From NCBI RefSeq assembly GCF_000485595.1, contig NW_014578195.1, positions 34,460 to 57,010 on the forward strand: DNA of 22,551 nucleotides, given 5' to 3'. Below, piece by piece: positions 1 through 7,902 of the stretch. The stretch is from Priapulus caudatus. Taxonomy: Eukaryota > Priapulida > Priapulimorpha > Priapulimorphida > Priapulidae. The notes under the pieces are model-generated. The model did no database searches. It worked only from the letters and a program-made list of their open reading frames with translations, and was not told where the DNA came from. The position numbers were made by a program, and so were the translations under genes. How positions within the stretch are numbered: position 1 is the first letter of the stretch; the number at the start of each line of letters is the position of its first letter.

Positions 1-44
<44 letters not shown>

Positions 45-82
45 TGTGTGTGTGTGTGTGTGCGTGCGTGCGTGTGTGCGCA
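1..82. repeat. (TG)n dinucleotide microsatellite
   Basis: An almost pure TG tract with one GA interruption near position 43. It grades into TGCG steps near 61-82. The tract starts at the first base, so it may extend beyond the window. Reading frames through it give only Cys-Val runs and are not coding. Confidence 0.95.
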
Positions 83-382
83 CGATGTCTGGGGCAGAGT
101 AAACCCATGTGCCAAAATGTGTTTTGGGAAGATGGCTGCCAATAATCATGTCATGTATTCACATTTCTCGTGCGGTGCGTGGAAACTGCACCTTCCTCCT
201 CCTCCTCTCTCTCTCTCTCTTCCTCAGCAGTTGGGGCTACGTGACCGAGCCGGGGTCACGGAATGGCAGGTTCATCGGGTGAGTCAACGTGAAATGACAG
301 GTGTGATAATGATATTGTAGGGTTGAATAAATTCAAGTCGGTTATAAAGCGAACAGTAGGATTGTCACATTGGAAACGTTGT

Positions 383-388
383 TTTATT
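383..388 (-). terminator. Polyadenylation signal AATAAA (minus strand)
   Basis: AATAAA lies 52-57 bp downstream of the TATA box on the same strand. That close spacing is typical of LTRs, where the R region holds the polyadenylation signal, and unusual for a cellular gene. Confidence 0.35.
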
Positions 389-439
389 TCGCACAGCACT
401 CTGTCGTTGTAACCGGCCATGTTCTCTCTCCGCGTCCCC

Positions 440-446
440 TTTTATA
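440..446 (-). promoter_or_regulatory. TATA box (TATAAAA, minus strand)
   Basis: Minus-strand TATAAAAGG sits in a GC-rich setting. A start about 30 bp downstream would lie near position 413. This is the expected position of the core promoter in the proposed LTR. Confidence 0.4.
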
Positions 447-573
447 CCCTTGGGCCTGCCCTTACCATCGGGCGCGTCCCTTCTCGCCTCGCCGTCCGCT
501 TCGGCCATCTCCCCTATTGGTTCGGCGTCGGACATTAGTATGACGAGTGACCACCTGGTCTATCTTACGTCAG

Positions 574-621
574 TTTGGACTTCAGTCAAGTCTTTAGTTT
601 GGACTTCAGTTTGGACTTCAG
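574..621. repeat. Three copies of a 12-bp motif TTTGGACTTCAG
   Basis: Exact copies lie at 574-585, 598-609 and 610-621, on a 12-bp register with one diverged unit in between. They lie upstream of the minus-strand TATA box, where U3 enhancer repeats would be expected. Confidence 0.75.
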
Positions 622-723
622 ACTCTATCTTCAGTCAGTTTGTCCAAACCCAACCCTTTGGCCCTTGGCTGGCTGCCAAACTGTCCCTGGTAACTTTTAT
701 TCTGCATGCGTTACTTCGTAACA

Positions 724-1159
724 GTGGCTAATTATTTTAGCCCACTCTACTGCGTGCTCGTTACAATCTAACACCGTCTGTGCCCTTTAAACTAATCGCC
801 CATCTGTCGTTGGCATAATTACCAATCTTCTAAGCGTTGCGATGTTAATTATTCAATGTGCTGTTGGACGCTTCTATAATCGTTGTCCCTCTAACTAATT
901 TCTCTAATACTCGTGCCACTCTCGCTTATGCGCCCTATTCCTACATTTCAATATGAATTTCCGCTCTCATGATTTCTGCTTTATTACACAAGTGCTGTAC
1001 CAGTACAGTACAATATGTATGAGTAATGCCAAACACATTAATATTTCTGCAGTGAACCTTGTGCAGCCAAACGCGAGCTTCGGTGTGCAGACGACCTCCA
1101 CGAAAAAACGTTTCTGAGCTTTTCGGTTTTCAGAATTTCAGATAATAGATTGTGTACTG
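724..1159. other. Unassigned AT-rich spacer
   Basis: No open frame of note, RNA gene or clear repeat is visible apart from the start of the dispersed repeat at its right edge. Confidence 0.5.
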
Positions 1160-1255
1160 TAGTATAATATACAGGCACTTTCAGTCTTTCATATGATTTA
1201 CTAGCGCCACCTAGCGAGTGCGCTGTGTATTCATAGAGACATTCTATAACAATAT
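1160..1255 (+). repeat. Dispersed ~96-bp repeat, core CTAGCGCCACCTAGCG (copy 1)
   Basis: This begins with TAGTATAATATACAGG, continues through a CTTTCAGTCTTTC segment to the core, and ends TAGAGACATTCTATAACAATAT. It matches 3534-3633 nearly base for base and 3175-3242 and 3478-3533 in part. The core is a short inverted repeat (CTAGCG...CCTAG). The family is probably a small non-autonomous element, but no TSD is visible. Confidence 0.75.
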
Positions 1256-1262
1256 TCAATCC

Positions 1263-1310
1263 TAACCTTGAACCCAAGCCTAACCCTAGCTATAACCCTA
1301 ACTCTTGCCC
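1263..1310. repeat. Degenerate telomere-like (CCTAAC)n repeats
   Basis: Several CCTAACCCTA-type steps lie here, decayed at both ends. The block ends with TAACCCTAACTCTTGCCCTC, which recurs exactly near 3068-3090, so this is a dispersed unit and not a random telomeric scrap. Confidence 0.55.
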
Positions 1311-1319
1311 TCGTTACAA

Positions 1320-1615
1320 AGAATGATGAATGAGAGATGGTACAGAATGAGTGATGCCGATGGAAAGGGGCGAAGACAGTGGGGAGGAAAGCAAGTAGGA
1401 GAAATTAAAGAGAAATCAATGATGGAGGAATGAGGAGCAAGAATAAATGATGAAGGAGAAATCGTGGAGAATAAATGAAGGCGGAAGGATATAAGAGAAG
1501 GAAGCCGGGAGAAGAAATGAAAGAATCGTATTGACAGGGGAAACGGAGGGAGAATACATTACGGAGAATAAAAAAAGTGCAGAAAATAAAAATTGAAGGA
1601 ATAAAACTTACTATA
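1320..1615 (+). other. Purine-rich tract
   Basis: About 300 bp are strongly biased to A and G on the plus strand, built of GAATGA, GGAGAA and AATAAATGA-like words. No long frame is open. It is probably an eroded simple repeat. Confidence 0.5.
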
Positions 1616-1815
1616 TCTACTGATCGCTACGTCCCACGTGACACGTCGATCCTTCGGCTGATCTATCTCACCGGTTCTCGTGAGATCTCGCGCATTTTCG
1701 CCAGCTGCGCAAACTTAGTGATTCTCTTATAGCAGTGCTTAGCCCGTCATCATCGAGTTACTTCTAATTCTTCTCGCTAACCGCATCAGCGAACTGGGTC
1801 GCAGAAATTGTAACA

Positions 1816-1951
1816 CACACGCGCGCGCACGCACACACGCGCGCGCACATACACGCACACACGCGCGCGCACACACACGCACACACGCGCGCACACACAC
1901 ACGCACGCACACACACGCACACACGCACACACGCACACACACACACACACC
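1816..1951. repeat. (CA)n/(CG)n mixed alternating purine-pyrimidine microsatellite
   Basis: CACACG, CGCGCG and CACACA steps run for about 135 bp with almost perfect purine-pyrimidine alternation, which is prone to Z-DNA. Frames through it give Cys/Val/Arg low-complexity peptides only. Confidence 0.95.
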
Positions 1952-2104
1952 GCACCAGGCAGGTATTGCTGGATATAGGCCAAGATCGATTGCTGTGTCT
2001 ACTCGGGAATTCGTTGTTGGCCGATGTGGAGACATGGAGTGTCTGCTTACATCTTTATTCTCAGTAGAACGGTCCGTCCATATAGCAGTAGCCGTGCAAT
2101 GTAG

Positions 2105-2345
2105 CTATGTGTCCGTGTCTGTGTGCGTGGGTGTGTGTCGGTAGCATACTGATGTTGCGTGTGTGCGTACGTGCGTGCGTGCGTGCGTGCGTCTAGGCGT
2201 GCTGTGCGTGTGCGTTCGTGAACACAGCGCAGCCTCCGCACACGCACACGCATGCTCATCGCGCACGCGCACGAACGCACGCACGGACGCAAACACACAG
2301 ACACAGACACATACACAAACGGACACACACACACACACACGGACA
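2105..2345. repeat. TG-rich tract switching to CA-rich tract (quasi-palindromic microsatellite)
   Basis: The first half (about 2105-2220) is TG/TGCG, and from about 2238 the same strand becomes CA/CACG. The two halves are therefore roughly reverse complements. The short arms GTGCGTTCGTG and CACGAACGCAC mark the centre. Confidence 0.9.
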
Positions 2346-2394
2346 CACCCCAAGGAAAGTGAACAAATATTAATACAGATACCGCCACCTTCAT

Positions 2395-2760
2395 GTACAT
2401 TAATATTAGCATATTATATAGCGGGAAACCCAGGGCGTGATGCTGCGAGCAAAGTGAATGTTATAGATCGAATTTTACCAAGCACACGTGCTGTCAGCCT
2501 GCCCGGCTCCAGTTTGAACGTATAGGAACGGCCGAAAGAAATTATCTTGGCAGTCAACGGCGACCGACTTCGCAGCGCATTGTCCCTGTACATTAGCATA
2601 GCTGGGAATCGTGGCGCGATGCTGCGAGCAAAGTGAAGTATGTAGATCCGATTTTACCATACACACGTGCCATCGGCCCGCCCCGCCCGCGACTAGTTTG
2701 AACGCATGAGAACGGCCGAAAAAAATTCTCTTGGCAGTCAACGGCAGGCGACAGATATCC
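2395..2760. repeat. Two-copy tandem repeat, unit about 180-184 bp
   Basis: Copy 1 (about 2395-2580) and copy 2 (about 2588-2760) share TACATTA, GATGCTGCGAGCAAAGTGAA, ATTTTACCA-ACACACGTGC, AGTTTGAACG and GAACGGCCGAAA followed by CTTGGCAGTCAACGGC. Offset between shared words is 179 near the left and 184 near the right, so small indels have accumulated. On the minus strand both copies leave a similar short frame open, containing a Pro/Ser-Leu-Thr-Ala-Lys word. I see no evidence that it is translated. Confidence 0.85.
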
Positions 2761-2769
2761 ACATCCAAG

Positions 2770-3060
2770 TGTGGCTTTAAGTCACCTCGTCCCCCGCGGG
2801 TGGCCTCCAGCCCCCGTCAGCTCACTCCGACAATAACCCCTCCGCGACCGAAAATAGTTCTTTTTGTTTACGTAGTTTAGTAATGCTAAAACAAGTTAAC
2901 ATAGTATATGCCGATTGTATTACCCATAGGCATAAATATAACATTAAATAGGAAAAAACAAGACAAGCGCCAGTGCAGCACTCTGTAAGTTATTAGTAGC
3001 ACGTTATAGTGTTGCCGGCGTTATATTTGTATGACGGGGGCCTACGGCCACCTATATATA
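2770..3060. other. Unassigned spacer
   Basis: A short GC-rich patch at 2780-2830 is followed by AT-rich DNA. No gene or RNA feature is seen. Confidence 0.45.
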
Positions 3061-3174
3061 GTATTTATAACCCTAACTCTTGCCCTCGTTACCCTTATAA
3101 TGTAAATATTCACAACAAATAAAGCATGCAGGTAGTTTTCGCTTGTAGAAATGTTAGAATAATGAGCGCGTGAT

Positions 3175-3242
3175 CTACTAGCACCACCTAGCGAGTGTGT
3201 AGTGTATTCTTAGAGAAATGATATTATACAGGCACTTTAAGC
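3175..3242 (+). repeat. Dispersed CTAGCGCCACCTAGCG-type repeat (copy 2, partial)
   Basis: CTACTAGCACCACCTAGCGAGTG is followed by a TGTATTCTTAGAGA tail and then by ATTATACAGGCACTTT. The parts are in a rotated order relative to copy 1, as expected if copies were once in tandem. Confidence 0.65.
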
Positions 3243-3450
3243 TCGAATTTTGAGGTGCTTGCCAGTATGTGTGAGTATACAGCGAATCATTTATACATAA
3301 ACTATTGATCGTTGAAAAACCAACTAATGTAGCAGCGTGTGTGTGGTCATTACGTGAATGGTTTTCTACTGCAGGTGCCTTTTCTCCACGTGTGATTTCA
3401 CGGTGATATCGTGTGGACATATACCGTACGGAACAATATGGGTAAGGCAA
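3240..3450 (-). repeat. ~200-bp dispersed repeat, copy A
   Basis: This aligns with 4216-4415 over its length. Shared words include GTATGTGTGAGT/GTATGTGTCAGT, AATGTAGCAGC, GTGTGTGGTCATTACG, TTTCTCCAC, GATTTCAC and CGATATCGTGT. Both copies keep a minus-strand frame open with similar residues (a Tyr-x-Ser-Thr-Arg-Tyr motif, a Glu-Lys pair and a His-x-Ala-Ala-Thr motif). That could reflect an old coding segment or simply DNA similarity. Confidence 0.6.
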
Positions 3451-3477
3451 TGGTAACAAATGTCAGCATATGAACTA

Positions 3478-3633
3478 TTAACGTCACCTAGTGAGTGCGC
3501 GATGTATTGATAGAGACATTTTATATTATTATATAGTATAATATACAGGCACTTTCAGTCTTTCGATCATATCATCTACTAGCGCCACCTAGCGAGTGCA
3601 CCATGTATTAATAGAGACATTCTATAACAATAT
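3478..3633 (+). repeat. Dispersed CTAGCGCCACCTAGCG repeat (copies 3 and 4, tandem)
   Basis: A truncated copy (3478-3533) is followed directly by a nearly complete copy (3534-3633). The second ends at the TA that borders the pogo-like element, so that transposon landed just after it. Confidence 0.75.
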
Positions 3634-3640
3634 ATAGCTA

Positions 3641-4213
3641 CAGTCGCACTTCGTTGCTACGTACCCTGTTTATAACGTTTACACTGTTACAATTTACACA
3701 TCACCAAGTCCCGAATTTGTGCAATGCATTATTCCATTTGCCAGTATCGTTTACAACGTACACCTTTATAACGTAAACTTCAATACAACGTTCAAATTTT
3801 CACTGGAAAAATGCATACTAGCCTTCGTTACAACGTACGGGACACTATTCTTGTGCGTGTGGCCAGTAAGTTAAGTAACAAAGTAGACGAAGATTACTGC
3901 CTTTTCAAGTTGTAAGTAAACGAACTGATTCAGTGGCATCAGCAACATTTAAACTCATCCATGTCATCTGCGAAATTAACGCGGGCTCTTTCATTTCGTT
4001 GAGCGCAAGTAACGGGAACAAACGACGGGTGGCTTTAATACATTGTTTTATTTTACTCTAAGTTGACAAATTTGTTACAGGTGTTATCATTAAACTTTCA
4101 TGTTTTAATTCTTGCATTAGCGTTTATTTTATGGGAATTGGTTACAACGAACTATCGTTATAATGTACTGATTCTTAATGTCCTTGGAGGTACGTTGTAA
4201 CGAAGTTCGACTG
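3641..4213. mobile_element. Non-autonomous pogo/Tigger-like DNA transposon (MITE), 573 bp
   Basis: The ends are inverted repeats that start CAGTCG and finish CGACTG. Over 25 bp the left TIR and the reverse complement of the right TIR agree at 22 positions. The element is flanked on both sides by TA (3639-3640 and 4214-4215), the target duplication of the Tc1/mariner superfamily. The CAG ends with CGAACTTCGTTACAACG-type TIRs are characteristic of the pogo/Tigger branch. Inside, TTATAACGT/TTACAACGTA words recur at about 3672, 3751, 3768 and 3830 as subterminal repeats. There is no transposase frame, so movement would depend on an enzyme encoded elsewhere. Confidence 0.8.
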
Positions 4214-4215
4214 TA

Positions 4216-4415
4216 TATTAAGCTTGCACGTATGTGTCAGTTTACTGCGAACCTTACACACAAAAACCATCTGTGTGTAAAAAATAGGGTCAAATGTAGC
4301 AGCAATGTGTGTAGTCATTACGAAACCTTTCTCCACTTCAGGTATCTTTCCTTCAGATGCGATTTCACAGCGATATCGTGTAGAGATGTAAGGTATGAAA
4401 CAATACTGGTCGAGC
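4216..4415 (-). repeat. ~200-bp dispersed repeat, copy B
   Basis: Partner of 3240-3450, in the same orientation. It begins immediately after the pogo-like element, so the transposon, or the dispersed repeats beside it, interrupted what was once a contiguous repeat block. Confidence 0.6.
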
Positions 4416-4430
4416 AAGCATGAACAAATG

Positions 4431-4680
4431 CTGTTTGCGTCTCAGGCCGATACCTACTTTTTCTTCTTTGTTTGCAGACATAGGCCCGCTGTAAACACTC
4501 GCACGTGCACGACTCACTCGACGCTCACACTCCAAAGACGGTATGCGAATATTATATTCGTACATCTTTGCGCTCACCAAATTAAATAAATCGTGTGCTC
4601 GCACGTACGGTAGTTGAGACAATACTAATCACATTATTTGCAAAAGCAAAGTAATCTTTTATGATACCAAAGTAATATAT
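4431..4680. other. Unassigned spacer
   Basis: No frame, repeat or RNA structure I can support. Confidence 0.4.
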
Positions 4681-4821
4681 ATGAGTGTACGTATGTGTAA
4701 GTGTGCGTGTGCGTACGCGTGCGCCTGCGCGCGTGCATGTGTGTGTTTGTGTGTGTGTTCGCGCATGTGTGTGCGTGCGTTAGTGCGCGCGTGCATGCAT
4801 TTGTGTGTGTGTGTGTTGCAG
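4681..4821. repeat. (TG)n/(CG)n microsatellite
   Basis: TGTGCGTG, CGCGTG and TGTGTG steps run with interruptions over about 140 bp. Open frames on both strands are low-complexity artefacts. Confidence 0.9.
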
Positions 4822-5017
4822 AAACGCTTATACATGCTATCACACATATGTATCACAATGAATTGACAACATTTAGTAGTTATATGTATTACTAATCAAT
4901 GGTAGAGTATATACCCAACACAAATGTTGTAGTTTACCATGGTGCTTGTGTTGTAACAATATATAACCATATGGGTGCACGGTACCCGTAAACTAGGATG
5001 AAAACATATACAGCCAA

Positions 5018-5044
5018 TATGTATATATGTATATATGTATATAT
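5018..5044. repeat. (TATGTATA)n short AT microsatellite
   Basis: Three perfect TATGTATA steps (octamer repeat) lie immediately left of the hairpin at 5066-5122. Confidence 0.75.
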
Positions 5045-5065
5045 TTTTAAAGTACTACCGCTACT

Positions 5066-5122
5066 ATAGCCCGCGTACAGTTGCCGCCGCAACAACGCCT
5101 GCGGCAACTGTACGCGGGCTAT
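5066..5122. repeat. Perfect 22-bp inverted repeat with 13-nt loop
   Basis: The left arm 5066-5087 (ATAGCCCGCGTACAG...) is the exact reverse complement of 5101-5122, with 5088-5100 as loop. The arms are GC-rich in an AT-rich setting. There is no T-tract or gene end beside it, so it is more likely the core of a foldback element than a terminator. Confidence 0.9.
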
Positions 5123-5152
5123 ATAGTACTATAAAGCTATGGTTCCAAGTGC

Positions 5153-5240
5153 CGCTGAGAGGGTCTATGTTCCCCATGGTACTATCGGATGGTACACTGG
5201 GTACGGTTCGATATATCAGAACGTACCCTAGTACTATCTC
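5153..5240 (+). repeat. Diverged copy of the 9307-9398 repeat arm
   Basis: CGCTGAGAGGGTCTATGT is identical to the sequence at 9307. Then come CCATGGTACTATCGGA, GGTACACTGGGTACGGTTC and GAACGTACCCTAGTACTATCT, matching the same order at 9327-9392 with substitutions. This copy lacks the second inverted arm and the telomere-like loop. Confidence 0.7.
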
Positions 5241-5245
5241 ATCCC

Positions 5246-5790
5246 ATGTAATCTTACTGAAATGATTGTGCGCTCCGACATTTTAGAAGGTATATTTTCA
5301 CGACGTGATGCATCCTTTTTCTACGTCTAAATGCACATCGCAACGAAATGCGTTTCTGATACATGCACGGACATCCGAGCATGATTCTTTTTTCAGGCTC
5401 CAGCGATCATTCGCACTGCTTCTAATCGACCTCATACGAGATAGAACTAACAACACTGGATACCCTGACAAAATTTACACATAGAAGAATCGTGCTTAAA
5501 AGTAATTAATTCGCGTTGGACGACATCGTCATCAAAGTAGTGTACAGTTACAGCTTTGCAAGTACACACGCATGAGCAGAAACCATGCAAGCACGAACGC
5601 CTGAAATACGTCACTTCGCTGAGACTCATTTGTGAGTGCAAATCACGTGCGGTTATCCACGTTCCGATGTTCTATAAAGTTGACCGTGATCAGTTTGCCA
5701 TTTACCATCTAATAGTATCAATATTAGCCTGGAAGGGTCAACTGCCTACTTTGCCTCTCTCTTCCGCTAGCATTCTAGACTCTAGGTTCC
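5246..5790. other. Unassigned spacer
   Basis: A plus-strand frame of about 100 codons (from 5556) crosses its right half. It has no recognisable domain, runs into a foldback repeat and has no plausible splice context, so I do not call it a gene. Confidence 0.4.
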
Positions 5791-5966
5791 TGTTGACAGA
5801 AACAAATTTAGTATTAACATTAGTTTCATCATCAACTTTTTCTCATAGACCGTTGAGAGAAACATGGTAAAGTTACGAGTCTCTCATATGCAGTGCATAA
5901 ACGTCCGGTCTACGAGAAAAAGGCAATATTAAGACTAATGCTGGTGTAAATTTTGTTCCTGACAGC
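5791..5966. repeat. Imperfect foldback element, ~60-bp arms
   Basis: The left arm 5791-5852 and the reverse complement of 5906-5966 share GACAG-AACAAA, TTAGT-TTAA-ATT and TTTTTCTC-TAGACCG in the same order. The loop is about 53 bp. This is typical of a short non-autonomous foldback element or MITE. No target duplication was found. Confidence 0.65.
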
Positions 5967-5969
5967 GGG

Positions 5970-6372
5970 ACCCTGCTTCGTAAATCTCAGTTACTCCTGC
6001 AGTCAGAGCTTCTGTGGTGACAAGCATTCGTTATCAGATCAAGTTAACCAGTCAACCGCTCTCACGAACGTATCAAGCAGTAAATAACTACGTACAAGTA
6101 AATAACTACGTACATGCACAACGGTACAACAATTTTCGTCAACAGTTTCGTAAATGCGAACCTGACTTTCACCCGCTAAATACATTGGGAAACAAACAAA
6201 CTGCTACATTTCATTACGTATTCATTTATAATTTTATTTGTGACGAACAGCACACTTTCACAGATCGTCAACTAAATGGGGAAACTTGCAGGATGAATAA
6301 CGGAAAGCAACTGTGTAAAGCAGTTAACAGATTTGCAGAAGGGTTTGGGAAATCTGGGCACACTAGGAAAAA
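5970..6372. other. Unassigned spacer
   Basis: A plus-strand frame begins with GTG at 6014 and runs into the repeat at 6373. Its non-repeat part has no recognisable domain and no in-frame ATG at its start, so it is not called as a gene. Confidence 0.4.
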
Positions 6373-7065
6373 ATGCAAAATCTTAGTTCATCCCCTCCCG
6401 TCCTTCCCCTTGTCTCCATTGTCCCTCACTCAGCCTCCTTCCTTTTCTACTGGCCCTCTGCTATCTTCCCAGCCGCATTTCCTCACTCACACCTCCCTTC
6501 ATCAGCAAGCTATATTGCAGTTTTCGTCAGTCCGTACTGCACGCCTGAAACGGTGCTCGCGAATAATATCTCCCGAGAAGAAGAATATTCAGCAAAAATT
6601 ATGCATTTAAAATGAAAAGGAGTTATCATAGCATAGATTTTTATGATAATATTCCATCAGTCAGTACACACTCTGGCTGCGTTACTGTGTTAACGCATGC
6701 GCAATATCTCACCAGAAGAGTTATACTTCGTGATGAGTATGGATTTAATATGGTTAGGGGGTATCTCAACATAGGGTTATGTAGTAAATTGTTTAGTATA
6801 CCTGTGTTTATAATTAGGAGAGCGCCCTAGCCTGTAGGGTACAAAACTCCTACTTCATTCCCTCCCCTTGCCTCTATTGTCCCTCGCTCAGTCTCTTTCT
6901 TCTGCTACTGCCCCTCTGCTATCTTCCCTGCCGCCTTTCCTCAGTCTGACACACCTGTCTCCATCAGCAAGCTATATTATGCAGTTTTCTTTAGTCCGTA
7001 CTGCACGCCTGAAACGGTGCTCGCGCATGCGCAATATCTCACGAGAAGAATTATGCATAAATTTT
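6373..7065 (-). repeat. 540-bp composite repeat, reverse orientation, one and a half units
   Basis: The pyrimidine-rich CCTTGTCTCCATTGTCCCTC strand and the words ATGCATTTAAAATG, GCATGCGCAATATCTCAC and GCTATCTTCCC are the reverse complement of the unit seen in tandem at 16645-18370. Unit 1 spans about 6373-6845, with a deletion that removes the TTACATGCAAGGTC segment. Unit 2 (6846-7065) is only the pyrimidine-rich half. Open frames through it are repeat frames. Confidence 0.85.
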
Positions 7066-7338
7066 ACGCACGCGTGTGTATATATCCATATAGGTTTCTG
7101 ATTTAGCTAGATAGAGATTATGTAATCTAAATTTCTAAGGAAAAATTTCGTGTAGATATCTACACTACATTTATTCTGTGGTTGTGGGATTATAATTTAG
7201 ACACAATCGTCTTGATCTTATCAATTAATTTCGGATACGTGTTTGCTGCTCATGATACTTAGTGTTCTTTAGCCAATACTATGAAAGGTTTCCCAATTTA
7301 CCTGTTATTTCTGCATTTGTTTACGATCTGATTATGTG
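7066..7338. other. Unassigned AT-rich spacer between inverted repeat blocks
   Basis: Lies between the reverse-oriented (6373-7065) and forward-oriented (7411-7902) copies of the 540-bp repeat. No gene seen. Confidence 0.4.
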
Positions 7339-7410
7339 CAACTTTGTCTGTTTGTCTGTCTGCTATATATTCTGCCATTTATTGGTTTAGAACCCCAAAA
7401 ATTTCCACAC
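7339..7410 (+). repeat. 72-bp sequence shared with 11475-11546
   Basis: CAACTTTGTCT...GTCTGTCTGCTATATATTCTGCC...TTGGTTTAGAACCCC...AATTTCCACAC is nearly identical at both places. Each copy stands immediately left of a forward-oriented 540-bp repeat, so it may be the true terminal segment of that element. Confidence 0.85.
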
Positions 7411-7902
7411 ATAGCCAGATTGTGTACTGGCTGGTATACGCAGCGGGGACTTTACATGCAATTAGGTCTTCCTCCTATTTATTAAATGATGTCTACTGAT
7501 GGAATGTTATCATATAAATCTATGCTAGGATAACTCCTCTTCATTTTAAATGCATAATCTTTGCAAAATACGATTTCTCTCGCGAGATATTGCGCATGCG
7601 CGAGCACCGTGTTAGGCGTGCAGTGCAGTCTGCATGAGGCAAACTTCATAATATAGCTTCCTGAGGGGGAGAGGGGATGGGAGCTAGACTGAGGAAAGGC
7701 GGCAGGGAAGATAGCTGGGTGCGGTAGAAGAAGAAGGAGGCTGAGCGAGGGACAGGGGAGACAAGGGGAAAGACGCGAGGGCATAAAGTAGGCATCTTAT
7801 ACCCTACATGCTAGGGCACGTTCCTAATTTTAAACACAGGTATACTAATAAAATTTTATTAGGGAAATCTATGCGGAGATACCCCCTAACCATTTAACAG
7901 AA
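7411..7902 (+). repeat. 540-bp composite repeat, forward orientation, nearly one unit
   Basis: It enters the unit at TAGCCAGATTGTGTACTGG and runs through TCTACTGATGGAATG, GCGCATGCGCGAGCACCGTG, the purine-rich AGGAGGCTGAGCGAGGGACAG part and CCCTACATGCTAGGGC, to CCCCCTAACCATTT. It faces the copy at 6373-7065, making a large inverted arrangement. Confidence 0.85.

Larger units (their letters stand above)
316..723 (-). mobile_element. Possible solo LTR of an LTR retrotransposon
   Basis: Read on the minus strand, this 408-bp stretch begins TGTTACG and ends CCCTACA, so it has the usual TG...CA ends. It contains, in the order expected of an LTR, a U3-like part with three copies of a 12-bp motif, a TATAAAAG box, and an AATAAA signal about 60 bp downstream. 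No retrotransposon protein is encoded on either side, so it would be a solo or truncated LTR. The 5 bp flanking the two proposed ends do not match (GCCAC and ATATC on the minus strand), so either the exact ends are wrong or the target duplication has decayed. An ordinary host promoter with a nearby polyadenylation signal is an alternative reading. Confidence 0.35.

Noticed and set aside
6-320. Cys-Val-rich open frame at the left end
   Set aside because: Its first third is the TG microsatellite, and the rest has no recognisable domain.
1800-2350. Possible CRISPR-like or satellite array
   Set aside because: There is no repeat-spacer alternation, only simple dinucleotide repeats.
1739-2412. Several open frames on both strands over the CA/TG arrays
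   Set aside because: Simple repeats without stop codons keep frames open in every phase. The peptides are two- or three-residue repeats.
6014-6610. 198-codon plus-strand frame
   Set aside because: It starts at GTG, has no known domain, and its second half is the 540-bp repeat.
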